Source: Myxococcales bacterium (GTDB lineage: Bacteria; Myxococcota_A; Polyangia; Polyangiales; Polyangiaceae). From it: 40,341 nucleotides of DNA. A program made the translations under genes and the position numbers. Location of the stretch: positions 1-40,341 of the forward strand of contig JACRDA010000120.1 of assembly GCA_016212965.1 (NCBI GenBank). The letters run 5' to 3'. Each line of letters opens with the position of its first letter. Positions within the stretch are counted from its first letter, which is position 1. The notes under the pieces are model-generated. The model was not told the origin of the DNA, made no database searches, and was given only the letters and a program-made list of their open reading frames with translations. Positions 32,046 to 40,126 of this stretch are shown here, in pieces.

Positions 32046-32070
32046 AATTATGCATTCACGATGCATGATT
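32046..32070. promoter_or_regulatory. AT-rich inverted repeat upstream of the AAA/DUF4143 gene
   Basis: AATTATGCAT (32046-32055) and ATGCATGATT (32061-32070) are inverted arms with one mismatch around a 5-base spacer. The stretch 32040-32075 is strikingly AT-rich for this genome. It ends six bases before the GTG at 32076, the likely start of the ATPase gene, so it looks like an operator that would block transcription or initiation. An ATG inside the right arm (32061) is an alternative start. Confidence 0.5.
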
Positions 32071-32075
32071 GCACC

Positions 32076-33297
32076 GTGGCACGCGCGTTTCTTCCGCGAT
32101 CCCTGGCGGCTCATCTGGCGAAGGCGGCCAGGCAGTTCCCCGTCGTGGTGCTCACCGGGCCGCGTCAGTCGGGCAAGACCACGCTGCTGCGGCGCGGGTT
32201 CGAGCGCGTGGCCGAGTACGTCTCCCTGGAGCCGCCGGACGTCCGGGCGAGCGCAGAGCGCGACCCCCGCGGATTCCTCGCCTTGCATCCCCCACCGGTC
32301 ATCTTCGACGAGGTGCAGCTAGCTCCGGGACTGATGCCCTACGTGAAGGAGATCGTCGACGCGCATCGTGACCGCAAGGGACGCTTCTTCCTGACGGGCT
32401 CGCAGAACCTGTCGCTCTCGGCGTCGATCGGCGAGTCGCTCGCCGGACGCGCGGCGATGCTCCGCCTGCTGCCTTGCTCGCTGCGCGAGCTCGCCGGTGA
32501 CCCCGACAGGGCGCTGCCGTGGGAGCGAAGGACGCCCCCGGCGCGCGTCGGGCCGAGCGGCCTCTCGCTGTGGTCGCGCCTGCTACGCGGCGGGTACCCC
32601 GAGGTCGCGACGCACCCGCGGCGCGACGTCTCCCTGTGGCACGCGAGCTACCTGCAGACCTACTCCGCGCCGCGACGTGCGCGCCTTGCGACAGGTGGGA
32701 AGCCTGACGGAGTTCCAGGCCTTCCTGCAGGTGCTCGCGGCGCGGAGCGGGCAGCTCCTCAACATGGCCGACGCGTCGCGAGATCTCGGTGTCGCGCTCA
32801 ACACCGTGAAGGCGTGGATCTCGATCCTCGAGGCGACCTACCAGATCCTCGTCCTGCGCCCGTACTTTGCGAACGTCGGCAAGCGGCTCGTCAAGACGCC
32901 GAAGATCTACTTCTCCGACGTCGGCATGCTCTGTCAGCTGACCGGCATGACCTCGCCGAGGCTGGCCGCGACCGGCCCGTTCGCGGGGGCGATCTTCGAG
33001 ACGGCCGTGGTAAGCGAGATCGTGCGGGCGCTCAGCCATCGGGGCACCGAGCCGCGGATCTGGTTCTACCGGACCGCCAAGGGCGAGGAGGTCGATCTGG
33101 TGGTCGAGGCAGAGGGCCGGCTCGTCCCGATCGAAGCGAAGGCGTCGAGCACGCCCCGCCCGGCGATGGCGGCGGGCATCGCGGCGCTGCGCCGGGATCT
33201 GGGACTGCGCGTGGCTCCTGGGTGGGTCGTCCATGCGGGGGACGTGCAGCTCCCCCTGGGCGAGGGCGTCACCGCGCTCCCGCTCGGCGCCCTCTAG
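32076..33297 (+). pseudogene. AAA_14/DUF4143 ATPase, frameshifted
   Basis: Two frames together make one family protein. The first runs from GTG 32076 (or ATG 32061/32034) to about 32670: FLPRSLAAHLAKAARQFPVV, Walker A LTGPRQSGKTTLL, YVSLEPPDVR, Walker B PPVIFDEVQLAP and FFLTGSQNL. The second, shifted by one base, covers about 32670-33297: DVRALRQVGSLTEFQAFLQV, then NTVKAWISILEATYQILVL, KTPKIYFSDVGMLCQLTG and the PD-(D/E)xK-like EEVDLVVEAEG...PIEAKAS. In relatives the joint reads YLQTY-L-E-R-D-V; here there is one extra base near 32665-32680. The gene is therefore inactive, or the base is a sequencing error. Relatives are solitary ATPases of unknown role, often in mobile regions. Confidence 0.85.
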
Positions 33298-33328
33298 AAG
33301 TGTGTCCCTTGATCGGCGCGCCCCGAAG

Positions 33329-33346
33329 CTGTACTGTTGTTCAGTA
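33329..33346 (+). promoter_or_regulatory. Candidate LexA (SOS) box for dinB
   Basis: CTGTACTGTTGTTCAGT starts 47 bases before the dinB ATG. It fits 14 of 17 positions of the Myxococcus xanthus LexA box as I recall it (CTRHAMRYBYGTTCAGS), including the invariant GTTCAG. It also contains a perfect inverted repeat TACTG-TTGTT-CAGTA (33332-33346). The position in front of a Y-family polymerase fits DNA-damage control. Confidence 0.6.
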
Positions 33347-33375
33347 TCGCGAGACCGCAACCGCGGGGATGGCGC

Positions 33376-34611
33376 ATGGGCAACCCGGCTCCACGCACCT
33401 GCTGCCTCGATCTCGACACGTTCTTCGTGTCGGTCGAGCGGCTGCTCGATCCGAGCCTCGTCGGCAAGCCCGTCGTGGTCGGCGGACGCAAGGGTGAGCG
33501 CGGGGTCGTGACGGCCGCGAGCTACGAGGTGCGCGCCCTCGGCGTGCGCTCCGGCATGCCCATGTACGAGGCGGTGCGGCGCGCGCCGCACGCGATCTTC
33601 CTGCCGACACGCCACGGCATCTACGGGCCCTATGCCCGCAGCGTGCGCGCGCTGCTCGACGATTTCACGCCGCGCGTGCAAACGGCCAGCATCGACGAGT
33701 TCTTCCTCGACTTCGGTGGCTGCGAGCGGCTCTACCACGACCCCGGCGACGCCGACGCGGACGCCACCATCGAGCGCGTCGCGCACCAGATGCGCCTGCG
33801 CATCGAGCGCGAGATCGGCCTGCCCGCCTCAGCCGGCATCGGCACGACGCGCGCCATCGCGAAGATCGCGAGCGGCCGCGCCAAGCCGGCCGGGGTCTGC
33901 CTGGTGCGCGCCGGGCAAGAGCTCGCCTTCGTCGCGCCGCTCGCGGCGCGGAAGTACCCGGGCATCGGGCCGGTGGCCGAGGCGCGCCTGCTCGCCGGCG
34001 GCGTGCGCACGCTCGGCGAGCTCTTGCGCGTCGCGCCCGAGGGCTCGCACCATCCCTTCGTCGGGCTCGCGGACATGGTGCGGCACGGCATCGACGGCGC
34101 GCGCGCCGCGGCACTCGGGCGCGATCGGCCGGCGTTCCAGGAGCACGACCCGGAGGGAGCGACGGCCGGGAGCATCTCGAACGAGCGCACCTTCGCGCGC
34201 GACGTCCGCGACCGGCGGGGCGTCGAGGCGCAGCTGCTCGCGCTCGTGGAGCGAGTGTGCTGGCGCGCGCGCCGGCGCGGGGTGCGCGCCCGCACGGTGA
34301 CCCTCAAGCTGCGCTACGCCGACTTCGCCACGCTCCTGCGCTCGCGCACCATCCCCGCGACCTGTCGCGACGCCGACGTGCAGCGCGCGGTGCAGGAGCT
34401 CCTCGCGCGCGCCTGGACCCGCCCGCTCGGCCTGCGCCTGCTCGGCGTCGCCTTGTCGAACCTGGTCGCGGCCGAGACCCAGCTCGCGCTGCCTTTCGCC
34501 GCGCACGAGCGGCCGGACGAGGGCCGCGCCATCGACGCCGTGCGGGAGCGCTTCGGCTACGACGCCATCCGCCGCGGGCGCGTCGGCGCCGGCACGAGCT
34601 GGCTCGCCTGA
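33376..34611 (+). CDS. dinB: DNA polymerase IV (Y-family, DinB)
   Basis: A 411-residue translesion polymerase. The ATG at 33376 follows GGGGAT; it places the catalytic motif CCLDLDTFFVSVE (metal Asp) about 10 residues in, as in the family. The second catalytic motif is QTASIDEFFLDF, and palm and fingers blocks include VVTAASYEVRALGVRSGMPM and SAGIGTTRAIAKIASGRAKP. The helix-hairpin-helix region ARKYPGIGPVAEARLLAGG and the little-finger domain follow. Near the end QLALPF fits a beta-clamp binding peptide. It copies past damaged bases at the cost of errors. The LexA-like box upstream predicts SOS induction. Confidence 0.95.
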   Translation: MGNPAPRTCCLDLDTFFVSVERLLDPSLVGKPVVVGGRKGERGVVTAASYEVRALGVRSGMPMYEAVRRAPHAIFLPTRHGIYGPYARSVRALLDDFTPRVQTASIDEFFLDFGGCERLYHDPGDADADATIERVAHQMRLRIEREIGLPASAGIGTTRAIAKIASGRAKPAGVCLVRAGQELAFVAPLAARKYPGIGPVAEARLLAGGVRTLGELLRVAPEGSHHPFVGLADMVRHGIDGARAAALGRDRPAFQEHDPEGATAGSISNERTFARDVRDRRGVEAQLLALVERVCWRARRRGVRARTVTLKLRYADFATLLRSRTIPATCRDADVQRAVQELLARAWTRPLGLRLLGVALSNLVAAETQLALPFAAHERPDEGRAIDAVRERFGYDAIRRGRVGAGTSWLA

Positions 34612-34866
34612 GCCTCGATTTCGCGCGAGCGCGAAGGCTCCGACTACCGGCTACGGGCTTCAGGGAGGAATCCGCGCCGCGTCGACCGCCGCGAAGTCAC
34701 CTAGCGGGCGACCTCGGGATGGGTCGGCAAAACCGAATCCCACCTGAAGTCTGGAGCCTGGAGCCCGTTGCCTCGCGCGCAGCGCGAGAGCCACGCCCCG
34801 CCGCCGACGCGCCGGTGGGCCGCCGAGTTTCGGCCCCGCGCGGATTGTGGTGAGATCCCGCTCGCC
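34612..34866. other. Intergenic region before ddl
   Basis: 255 bases without a gene. A short degenerate repeat GTCTGGAGCCTGGAGCC lies near 34749-34765, and CGGCTACGGGCTTCAGGG near 34648. The ddl promoter should be in the right part. Nothing else is evident. Confidence 0.5.
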
Positions 34867-35973
34867 GTGACGCCTTCCGACAAGCTCCCCGTCCTCGTGC
34901 TCTACGGAGGCAAGAGCTCCGAGCACGAGATCTCGATCCTGTCCGCGCGCTTCGTCGTCGGTGCGCTCGACCGCACGCGCTTCCTACCCGTGCCGGTCGG
35001 CATCGCGCGCAACGGGCGCTGGCACCTGCAGACCGAGGCGGCGCTGCTCGGGGGGCCGGCCGACGCGCGGAGCGTCCGGATCGACGAAAGCGGCCCCGAG
35101 GTGTGGCTCGGTCCGGGCGGGCTCCGGCTCGCGGGCGGCGGCGAGCGGCCGCTCGGGGTCGCGTTCCCGGTGCTGCACGGGCCCCACGGCGAGGACGGGA
35201 CCGTGCAGGGCCTGTTCGAGGTGACGGGCCTCGCCTACGTGGGCGCCGGCGTGCTCGGGTCCGCGGTCAGCATGGACAAGGACGTGCAGAAGCGGCTCTT
35301 CGAGCACGCCGAGCTCCCGGTCGTGCCCTGGCGGGCGTTCCGGGCGCACGACTGGCACCACGCGCGCGAGCGCTGCCTCGAGCAGTGCGAGGACGAGCTC
35401 GGCCTGCCGGCCTTCGTGAAGCCGGCCCGCCTCGGCTCGTCGGTCGGCGTCCGGCGCGCCACCGACCACGAGGGCCTCGTCGCGGCGATCGAGCACGCCT
35501 GCGCCTTCGACACCAAGGTCATCGTGGAGCGGGCGCTCGGCCGCCCGCGCGAGATCGAGGTGGCGATCCTCGGCAACGAGGACCCGATGGCGTCGAGCCC
35601 CGGGGAAATCGGGGTGAGACACGCCGACGGCTTCTACTCGTACGCCGCCAAGTACCTCGACCCCGACGGCGCGGAGCTGTGCATCCCGGCGCGCCTCTAC
35701 GCGACCGAGGCGACGAGCGTGCAGCTGCTCGCGCTCCGCGCCTTCCGCGCGCTCGGCATGCAGGGCATGGCGCGCGTCGACATGTTCCTCGACGCGGATC
35801 GCAACGTGTGGCTGAACGAGGTCAACGCCATCCCGGGGATGACCTCGATCAGCATGTTCCCGCGCCTGTGGGAGATCTCGGGCTACCCACCGCAGGCGCT
35901 CGTGAGCCGCCTCGTCGAGCTCGGGCTCGAGCGCCACCGCGCGCACGCCGCCCTCCGCATCGACGAGGGCTGA
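34867..35973 (+). CDS. ddl: D-alanine--D-alanine ligase
   Basis: A 368-residue ATP-grasp enzyme making the D-Ala-D-Ala dipeptide for peptidoglycan. The GTG at 34867 gives the conserved start LPVLVLYGGKSSEHEIS. Substrate and ATP motifs are present: FPVLHGPHGEDGTVQG, GSAVSMDKDVQKRL, FVKPARLGSSVGV, IVERALGRPREIEVAILGN, ARVDMFLD and WLNEVNAIPGMTSISMFP (metal-binding Glu and Asn). Length and order are complete. No other wall genes (murC, murF, ftsQ) flank it, so it stands outside the usual cell-division cluster. The gene downstream starts 56 bases later. Confidence 0.96.
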   Translation: MTPSDKLPVLVLYGGKSSEHEISILSARFVVGALDRTRFLPVPVGIARNGRWHLQTEAALLGGPADARSVRIDESGPEVWLGPGGLRLAGGGERPLGVAFPVLHGPHGEDGTVQGLFEVTGLAYVGAGVLGSAVSMDKDVQKRLFEHAELPVVPWRAFRAHDWHHARERCLEQCEDELGLPAFVKPARLGSSVGVRRATDHEGLVAAIEHACAFDTKVIVERALGRPREIEVAILGNEDPMASSPGEIGVRHADGFYSYAAKYLDPDGAELCIPARLYATEATSVQLLALRAFRALGMQGMARVDMFLDADRNVWLNEVNAIPGMTSISMFPRLWEISGYPPQALVSRLVELGLERHRAHAALRIDEG

Positions 35974-36029
35974 AAGTGCCGGACGGCGGCGCCTGGAGCG
36001 CGTATAGAATCGCGGTCAGGAGCAAGCCG

Positions 36030-36650
36030 ATGACCGAAGCCACCGCCGCGACCGACGTCCCGCGCACCCAGAGTCTTCGCGCCCTCATCGATCAGGGCGC
36101 CAAGGGACCGGCCATCACCGCGTTCCTCGACGCCCTCGCCCCGGCCGAGCGCGTGGCCGAGGTGCTCGCCGTGACCGGCAAGCGCGTCGGACTGCTCTAC
36201 GAGGCGTGCGAAGGCGCGGCGCCGCTCGCCGTCGAGGACTTCGTGCCGGCGAGCGTGGCCCCGGAAACGACGGTCATCTTCGAGGGGCGCAACTCGCTCC
36301 CGAGCTTCACGCGCTTCCAGAAGCGCTTCGCGCGCCTGCCGTCCGGTCAGGTGGTCGGCTACAACCACCAGACGATGTCGTTCTTCACCGGGCCGGGCTT
36401 CTTCGTGGTGCGCGCGGGCGCACCCGACACCGACGTGCCGGGCGAGCTCTACTTCGACTACACCGCCTCGCCCGAGGCGGTCCCGGCCGGCTGGCCGAGC
36501 TTCAAGCCGAACGACCGCGGCCTCTCGCGGCTCGTCTACGCGCACATGAAGGACTACATCCGCCGCGTCGCAAAGGGCGTCGTCGTGGGCAAGGCCTTCA
36601 AGCGCGGCAAGGCCGAGAACGCGTACTTCAGCCTGTCGCGCGCCGACTGA
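36030..36650 (+). CDS. Conserved-looking protein of unknown function
   Basis: A 206-residue soluble protein. The ATG at 36030 is supported by CAGGAG at 36017-36022. The N-terminal half is helical (RALIDQGAKGPAITAFLDAL, then AERVAEVLAVTGKRVGLLYE). The C-terminal half is richer in aromatic and polar residues, with NSLPSFTRFQKRFARLP, YNHQTMSFFTGPGFFVVR, ELYFDYTASPEAVPAGWP and a basic end KAFKRGKAENAYFSLSR. The dense aromatic pattern suggests a conserved fold, but I recognise no family. It converges with the DUF3467 gene nine bases away and follows ddl on the same strand. Confidence 0.78.
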   Translation: MTEATAATDVPRTQSLRALIDQGAKGPAITAFLDALAPAERVAEVLAVTGKRVGLLYEACEGAAPLAVEDFVPASVAPETTVIFEGRNSLPSFTRFQKRFARLPSGQVVGYNHQTMSFFTGPGFFVVRAGAPDTDVPGELYFDYTASPEAVPAGWPSFKPNDRGLSRLVYAHMKDYIRRVAKGVVVGKAFKRGKAENAYFSLSRAD

Positions 36651-36659
36651 CGGCCGCCG

Positions 36660-37025
36660 TCAGCCCTTCACGGGCGGCGCGCCCTCGAGCCCCACGCCGT
36701 CGGCGCCGACGAGCGCGAAGCGCGGCGGATGGGAGGCCGGATCGGCCATGTGCTCGGCGAACTTGTTCCAGTTCGCGGCGAACGCCGCAGCGACCTGGAG
36801 GAACACGTCGGGCGTCATGCGGAGCGAGGCCACGACGCGCGCGCGCGCCGCGTCCGGTGCGGCGCCGCCGCGCCCCGCGAACGCCACGAAGTCCGTGAAC
36901 ACGAGCGCAAACTCGCGGCCCGAGTGCACGATCTGCGCGCCGTTCGCGTACGCGGGCGGCGGCTCGCTCGACCAGTCGATCTCGATCGCCACGCCCTCGG
37001 CCTCGCCCGAATTTCCCTGCGTCAT
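36660..37025 (-). CDS. DUF3467-like protein
   Basis: A 121-residue protein starting at the ATG at 37025. The segment PPAYANGAQIVHSGREFALVF, with later RARVVASLRMTPDVFLQVAA and ANWNKFAEHM, follows the DUF3467 pattern of a small beta-then-helix domain. Its role is unknown in any organism. It lies 12 bases after the alpha/beta hydrolase gene on the same strand, so the pair is probably one operon. It has no signal peptide. Confidence 0.75.
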   Translation of the reverse strand: MTQGNSGEAEGVAIEIDWSSEPPPAYANGAQIVHSGREFALVFTDFVAFAGRGGAAPDAARARVVASLRMTPDVFLQVAAAFAANWNKFAEHMADPASHPPRFALVGADGVGLEGAPPVKG

Positions 37026-37037
37026 GTGCGCTCGCTA

Positions 37038-37874
37038 CTACGGCCGCTCGCGCGCGAACAGCGTGCGCAGGGCGTCGGGCGCGTCCACGTGCAGCCAGTG
37101 GCCGGCGCCGGGCAGAACGTGCAGGCGCACGGCGAGCCCTCCGTCGGCGCCGAGCGCCCCGAGGCGCTCCTGCCCGGCCGGGCTCACCGCGTCGGAGGCG
37201 CCGCCCACGACGAAGTGGAGCGCGCGGCGGCCGTCCGGGCGCTCGACCTCGGGCCAGAGGTCGAGCGCGAAGTACGACGCGAGCAGGGCCTCGATGGCGT
37301 CGAGCTCGAGCCCGACGCGATAGCCGTCGGCCGTCCGCTCGAGGCTCATGGCGAGCCAGTCCGCGACGCTGCGCGCGAGGCCCCGCGCGCACAGGGCCGC
37401 GACGAAATCGGCGCGCGCGGCGTGCGGGCCCGACAGCTCGCGGAGCAGCGCGAGCACACCGAGCGTCGCCGAGCCCACCTGCGAGCGCGGACCGGGATCG
37501 GCGTCGAGCACCCAGACCTCCTCGAGCTCGCCCGGGCGGCTCGCGGCATAGGCGAGCGCGATCTTGCCGCCGAGCGAGTGGCCGATGACGCCCGTGGCCC
37601 GGACGGAGAGCGAGGCCTCGAGGCGCGCGAGATCGGCGGCCGCGGCCGCGAGATCGTGCGGCGGTTCGGCCCCGCGCGAGCGCCCGTGGCCGCGCACGTC
37701 GACCAGCAAGAAGGCCGTGTCGGGGCGCTCGGCGGCGAGCTTCTTCGCGAAGAGCCGGAAGTTGTTCCCGGAGCCGAAGGCGCCGTGCAGGACCAACAGG
37801 AGCCGGGGCCGGCCCGGGGCGGGACCGGGCACGAGGTCGGCATGGGGGGTGAACGGGGGCACGGAGCGATCCAT
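37038..37874 (-). CDS. Alpha/beta hydrolase
   Basis: A 278-residue cytoplasmic hydrolase read from the ATG at 37874 (an ATG at 37916 is possible; no good ribosome binding site for either). The oxyanion block is LLLVLHGAFGSGNNFRLFAK, VDVRGHGRS follows, and the nucleophile is in GVIGHSLGGKIAL. The acid is probably the Asp in GGASDAVSP, and the catalytic His is in PGAGHWLHVDAPDAL near the end. This is the YbfF/MenH-like esterase pattern; the substrate cannot be told. It precedes the DUF3467 gene and diverges from the DUF2062 fusion at 37967. Confidence 0.92.
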   Translation of the reverse strand: MDRSVPPFTPHADLVPGPAPGRPRLLLVLHGAFGSGNNFRLFAKKLAAERPDTAFLLVDVRGHGRSRGAEPPHDLAAAAADLARLEASLSVRATGVIGHSLGGKIALAYAASRPGELEEVWVLDADPGPRSQVGSATLGVLALLRELSGPHAARADFVAALCARGLARSVADWLAMSLERTADGYRVGLELDAIEALLASYFALDLWPEVERPDGRRALHFVVGGASDAVSPAGQERLGALGADGGLAVRLHVLPGAGHWLHVDAPDALRTLFARERP

Positions 37875-37966
37875 GGGGCCGCCGGCGCGCGGGCGCCAGC
37901 GCGAGGCGCGAGGCATCACGGCACGGGTCGGTTGCCCCGGGGGCGGGGTGCGCGTACGCGCCTCTC

Positions 37967-39202
37967 GTGACGACCGAGAGCGCGCCCGCACCCCGGCGAC
38001 GGCCGCCCTCGCTCGCGCAGGAGGAGCTCCGGCGGGCGTGGCACGAGCTGCGCGGGCCGACGCAGTCGCCCGCACGCGCGGCCGCGGCGGTCGCGCTCGG
38101 CGTCTTCGTCGGCTCCTTCCCGCTCTTCGGCGTGCACACCCCGCTCGTGCTCGTGCTCTGCCTGTGGCTCCGGCTCGACGCCGCGCTCGGCTGGGTGGCG
38201 TCGAACGTCTCGAACCCGCTCTTCGCTCCGTTCCTCGTGACGGCCGAGGTCGAGGTCGGCTCCTACCTCGCGACCGGGCGCTTCATGCCCTTCGACGTCG
38301 AGCGCCTCGGCGAGGTCGTGAGCTATGCCCTGCTCGGCGCGCCCTTCGTCGCGGCGGGGCTCGCGCTCGTCGCCTCCGTCCTCGCGTACGGCCTCATCCG
38401 CGCCGGCCGTGCCCTCGGCCGCGGACGCTGGCGGCGCACCCCCTACGCGCTGCCGTCCGATGCGCCCGCCGCCTGGCACGCGATCGAGCGGCTCGCGGCG
38501 CGCTTCACCCCGAGCACGAGCGCCGCCCTCGGCGACCGCAGTCGCTTCCACTACCTGCGGGTGAAGCTCCTCCGCGACGCGAGCGCGAAGCGCGTGCTCG
38601 CCCTGGCCGGCGCGACGCCGGGCGCGCTCGGGACCGTCCTCGACCTCGGCATGGGCCATCCGGAGCTCGCGCTCCTCTTGCTCGAGCTCGGGGCGGCCGA
38701 GCGGGTGCGCTCCTTCGGCTGCGACCCCGCGGTCGTGGCCCGCGCGTGGCGCGCTGCGTGCGCGGAGCCGGCGCTCGGCGCGGAGCTCGAGGCGGCGGCG
38801 CCGGAGGAGCTCCTGCTGCTCGCGCGGGCCGCCGCGACGGGTGCGCGCGCGGGCGAGGGCGAGGCGGGCGTCGACACGATCCTGCTCTTCGACGTGCACT
38901 CGGGGCTCGCGCCGGCCGAGGTGGATGCGCTGCTCGGGCACGCGGCGGCGCTCCTGCGCCCTGGCGGGCGCATCTTCGTGCGCTCGGTCGACGGGGCGCG
39001 GCGCATCCGGAGCTGGCTCGCGCGGAGCGGACGCGCGGACGCACGGGGCCAACGGCGCCCGGCGCGCCCGGCGCGCGAGCTCGCCGCGGTGCTCGCAGAG
39101 GCCGGACTCGAGACCGAGGTCGTGCGTGCGGGCAGCCGGCTCGGGGCGCGAGTCCTCGTCGTGGGCAGCGCGGGGCGCGCGCCGGTCGCCCTGCTACGCT
39201 GA
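37967..39202 (+). CDS. DUF2062 membrane domain fused to a methyltransferase-like domain
   Basis: A 411-residue protein from a GTG at 37967. Residues about 25-150 match DUF2062: SPARAAAAVALGVFVGSFPL, FGVHTPLVLVLCLWLRLDAA, and SNVSNPLFAPFLVTAEVEVG, with at least two to three membrane segments. From about 190 a cytoplasmic domain resembles a SAM-dependent methyltransferase: VLDLGMGHPELALLLLELG, FGCDPAVVARA, DTILLFDVHSGLAPAEVDAL, then LRPGGRIFVRSVDG. The Gly-rich loop is GMGHPE rather than GxGxG, so SAM binding is uncertain. Most DUF2062 proteins stand alone or are joined to glycosyltransferases; this partner is less usual. The MBL hydrolase starts six bases downstream, so the two are co-transcribed. 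Confidence 0.82.
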   Translation: MTTESAPAPRRRPPSLAQEELRRAWHELRGPTQSPARAAAAVALGVFVGSFPLFGVHTPLVLVLCLWLRLDAALGWVASNVSNPLFAPFLVTAEVEVGSYLATGRFMPFDVERLGEVVSYALLGAPFVAAGLALVASVLAYGLIRAGRALGRGRWRRTPYALPSDAPAAWHAIERLAARFTPSTSAALGDRSRFHYLRVKLLRDASAKRVLALAGATPGALGTVLDLGMGHPELALLLLELGAAERVRSFGCDPAVVARAWRAACAEPALGAELEAAAPEELLLLARAAATGARAGEGEAGVDTILLFDVHSGLAPAEVDALLGHAAALLRPGGRIFVRSVDGARRIRSWLARSGRADARGQRRPARPARELAAVLAEAGLETEVVRAGSRLGARVLVVGSAGRAPVALLR

Positions 39203-39208
39203 GACCCG

Positions 39209-40126
39209 ATGCTCGGGCCCGTCGACGTCGCACCCGGGGTCGCGTGGGTCGCGGCCCGCACGCCTACCCTGCCGCCCGCGACGCACACGAACAGCTACGC
39301 GCTCGGCACCGGCGAGGTCCTGCTCGTCGAGCCCGCGACGCCCATCCGGGCGGAGCAGGACGCCTGGCTCGCCTGGGCGCGCGGGCTCGCGAGCGCGGGC
39401 GCGCGCCTCGTCGCGCTCTTCGTCACGCACCACCACGCGGACCACGTCGGGGGCGCGGAGCGCTTCGCGCGCGAGCTCGGGCTGCCGCTCTGGGCGCACG
39501 CCGCGACGGCCGAGCGGCTCCCGCACCTCACCTTCGCGCGACGGCTCGACGAGGGGGACGCGATCGCGCTCGACGGGCCGACGCCGCAGCGCTGGCGCTG
39601 CCTCCACACGCCGGGGCATGCGCCCGGACACCTGTGCCTCTACGCGCCCGAGCTCGGCCTCGCCGTCGTCGGCGACATGGTGGCGAGCGAAGGGACGATC
39701 CTGATCGAGCCCGCCGAGGGAGACATGGCGCGCTACCTCGACGAGCTCCGCCGCCTCGCCGAGCTCGAGCTCCGCATGGCCCTGCCCGCGCACGGCGCCC
39801 CCGTCGCGGCGGAGCATCAGCGCGAGGGCTCGCCCGCGAGCTCCCCACGCGAGCTCTTCCGGCACTACGTGCGGCACCGGCTCCTGCGCGAGCACAAGAT
39901 CGAGGCGGCGCTCGCCGCGCTCACGGCCGGCGCGCGGCCGGCGCCGGACGATCGTGGTGCCGGTGGCGCGAGCCTGGACGAGCTCGTGGCGCGCGCCTAC
40001 GACGACACCCCGCGCGCGGCCTGGCCGTACGCGCGCCTGAGCCTCGAGGCGCACCTCGTCAAGCTCGAGCGCGAGGGTCGAGCCGCGCGGCGCGGGGCGG
40101 GCTGGGCGGTCGGGAGCTCAGCGTAG
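39209..40126 (+). CDS. MBL-fold hydrolase, LACTB2-like
   Basis: A 305-residue metallo-beta-lactamase-fold protein from the ATG at 39209. The metal motif is FVTHHHADHVGG, with later HTPGHAPGHLCLY, VVGDMVASEG and LPAHGAP supplying the other His/Asp ligands. After the fold a helical region (FRHYVRHRLLREHKIEAALA) and a small winged-helix-like end (PYARLSLEAHLVKLEREGRA) match the LACTB2/BLACT_WH type, some members of which are endoribonucleases. The activity here is not proven. It is second in an operon with the DUF2062 fusion and overlaps the last bases of the gene at the right edge tail to tail. Confidence 0.92.
   Translation: MLGPVDVAPGVAWVAARTPTLPPATHTNSYALGTGEVLLVEPATPIRAEQDAWLAWARGLASAGARLVALFVTHHHADHVGGAERFARELGLPLWAHAATAERLPHLTFARRLDEGDAIALDGPTPQRWRCLHTPGHAPGHLCLYAPELGLAVVGDMVASEGTILIEPAEGDMARYLDELRRLAELELRMALPAHGAPVAAEHQREGSPASSPRELFRHYVRHRLLREHKIEAALAALTAGARPAPDDRGAGGASLDELVARAYDDTPRAAWPYARLSLEAHLVKLEREGRAARRGAGWAVGSSA

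Noticed and set aside
34749-34765. Short TGGAGCC tandem as a mobile element
   Set aside because: Only about two units are present and no second copy was found in the window; too short to support.
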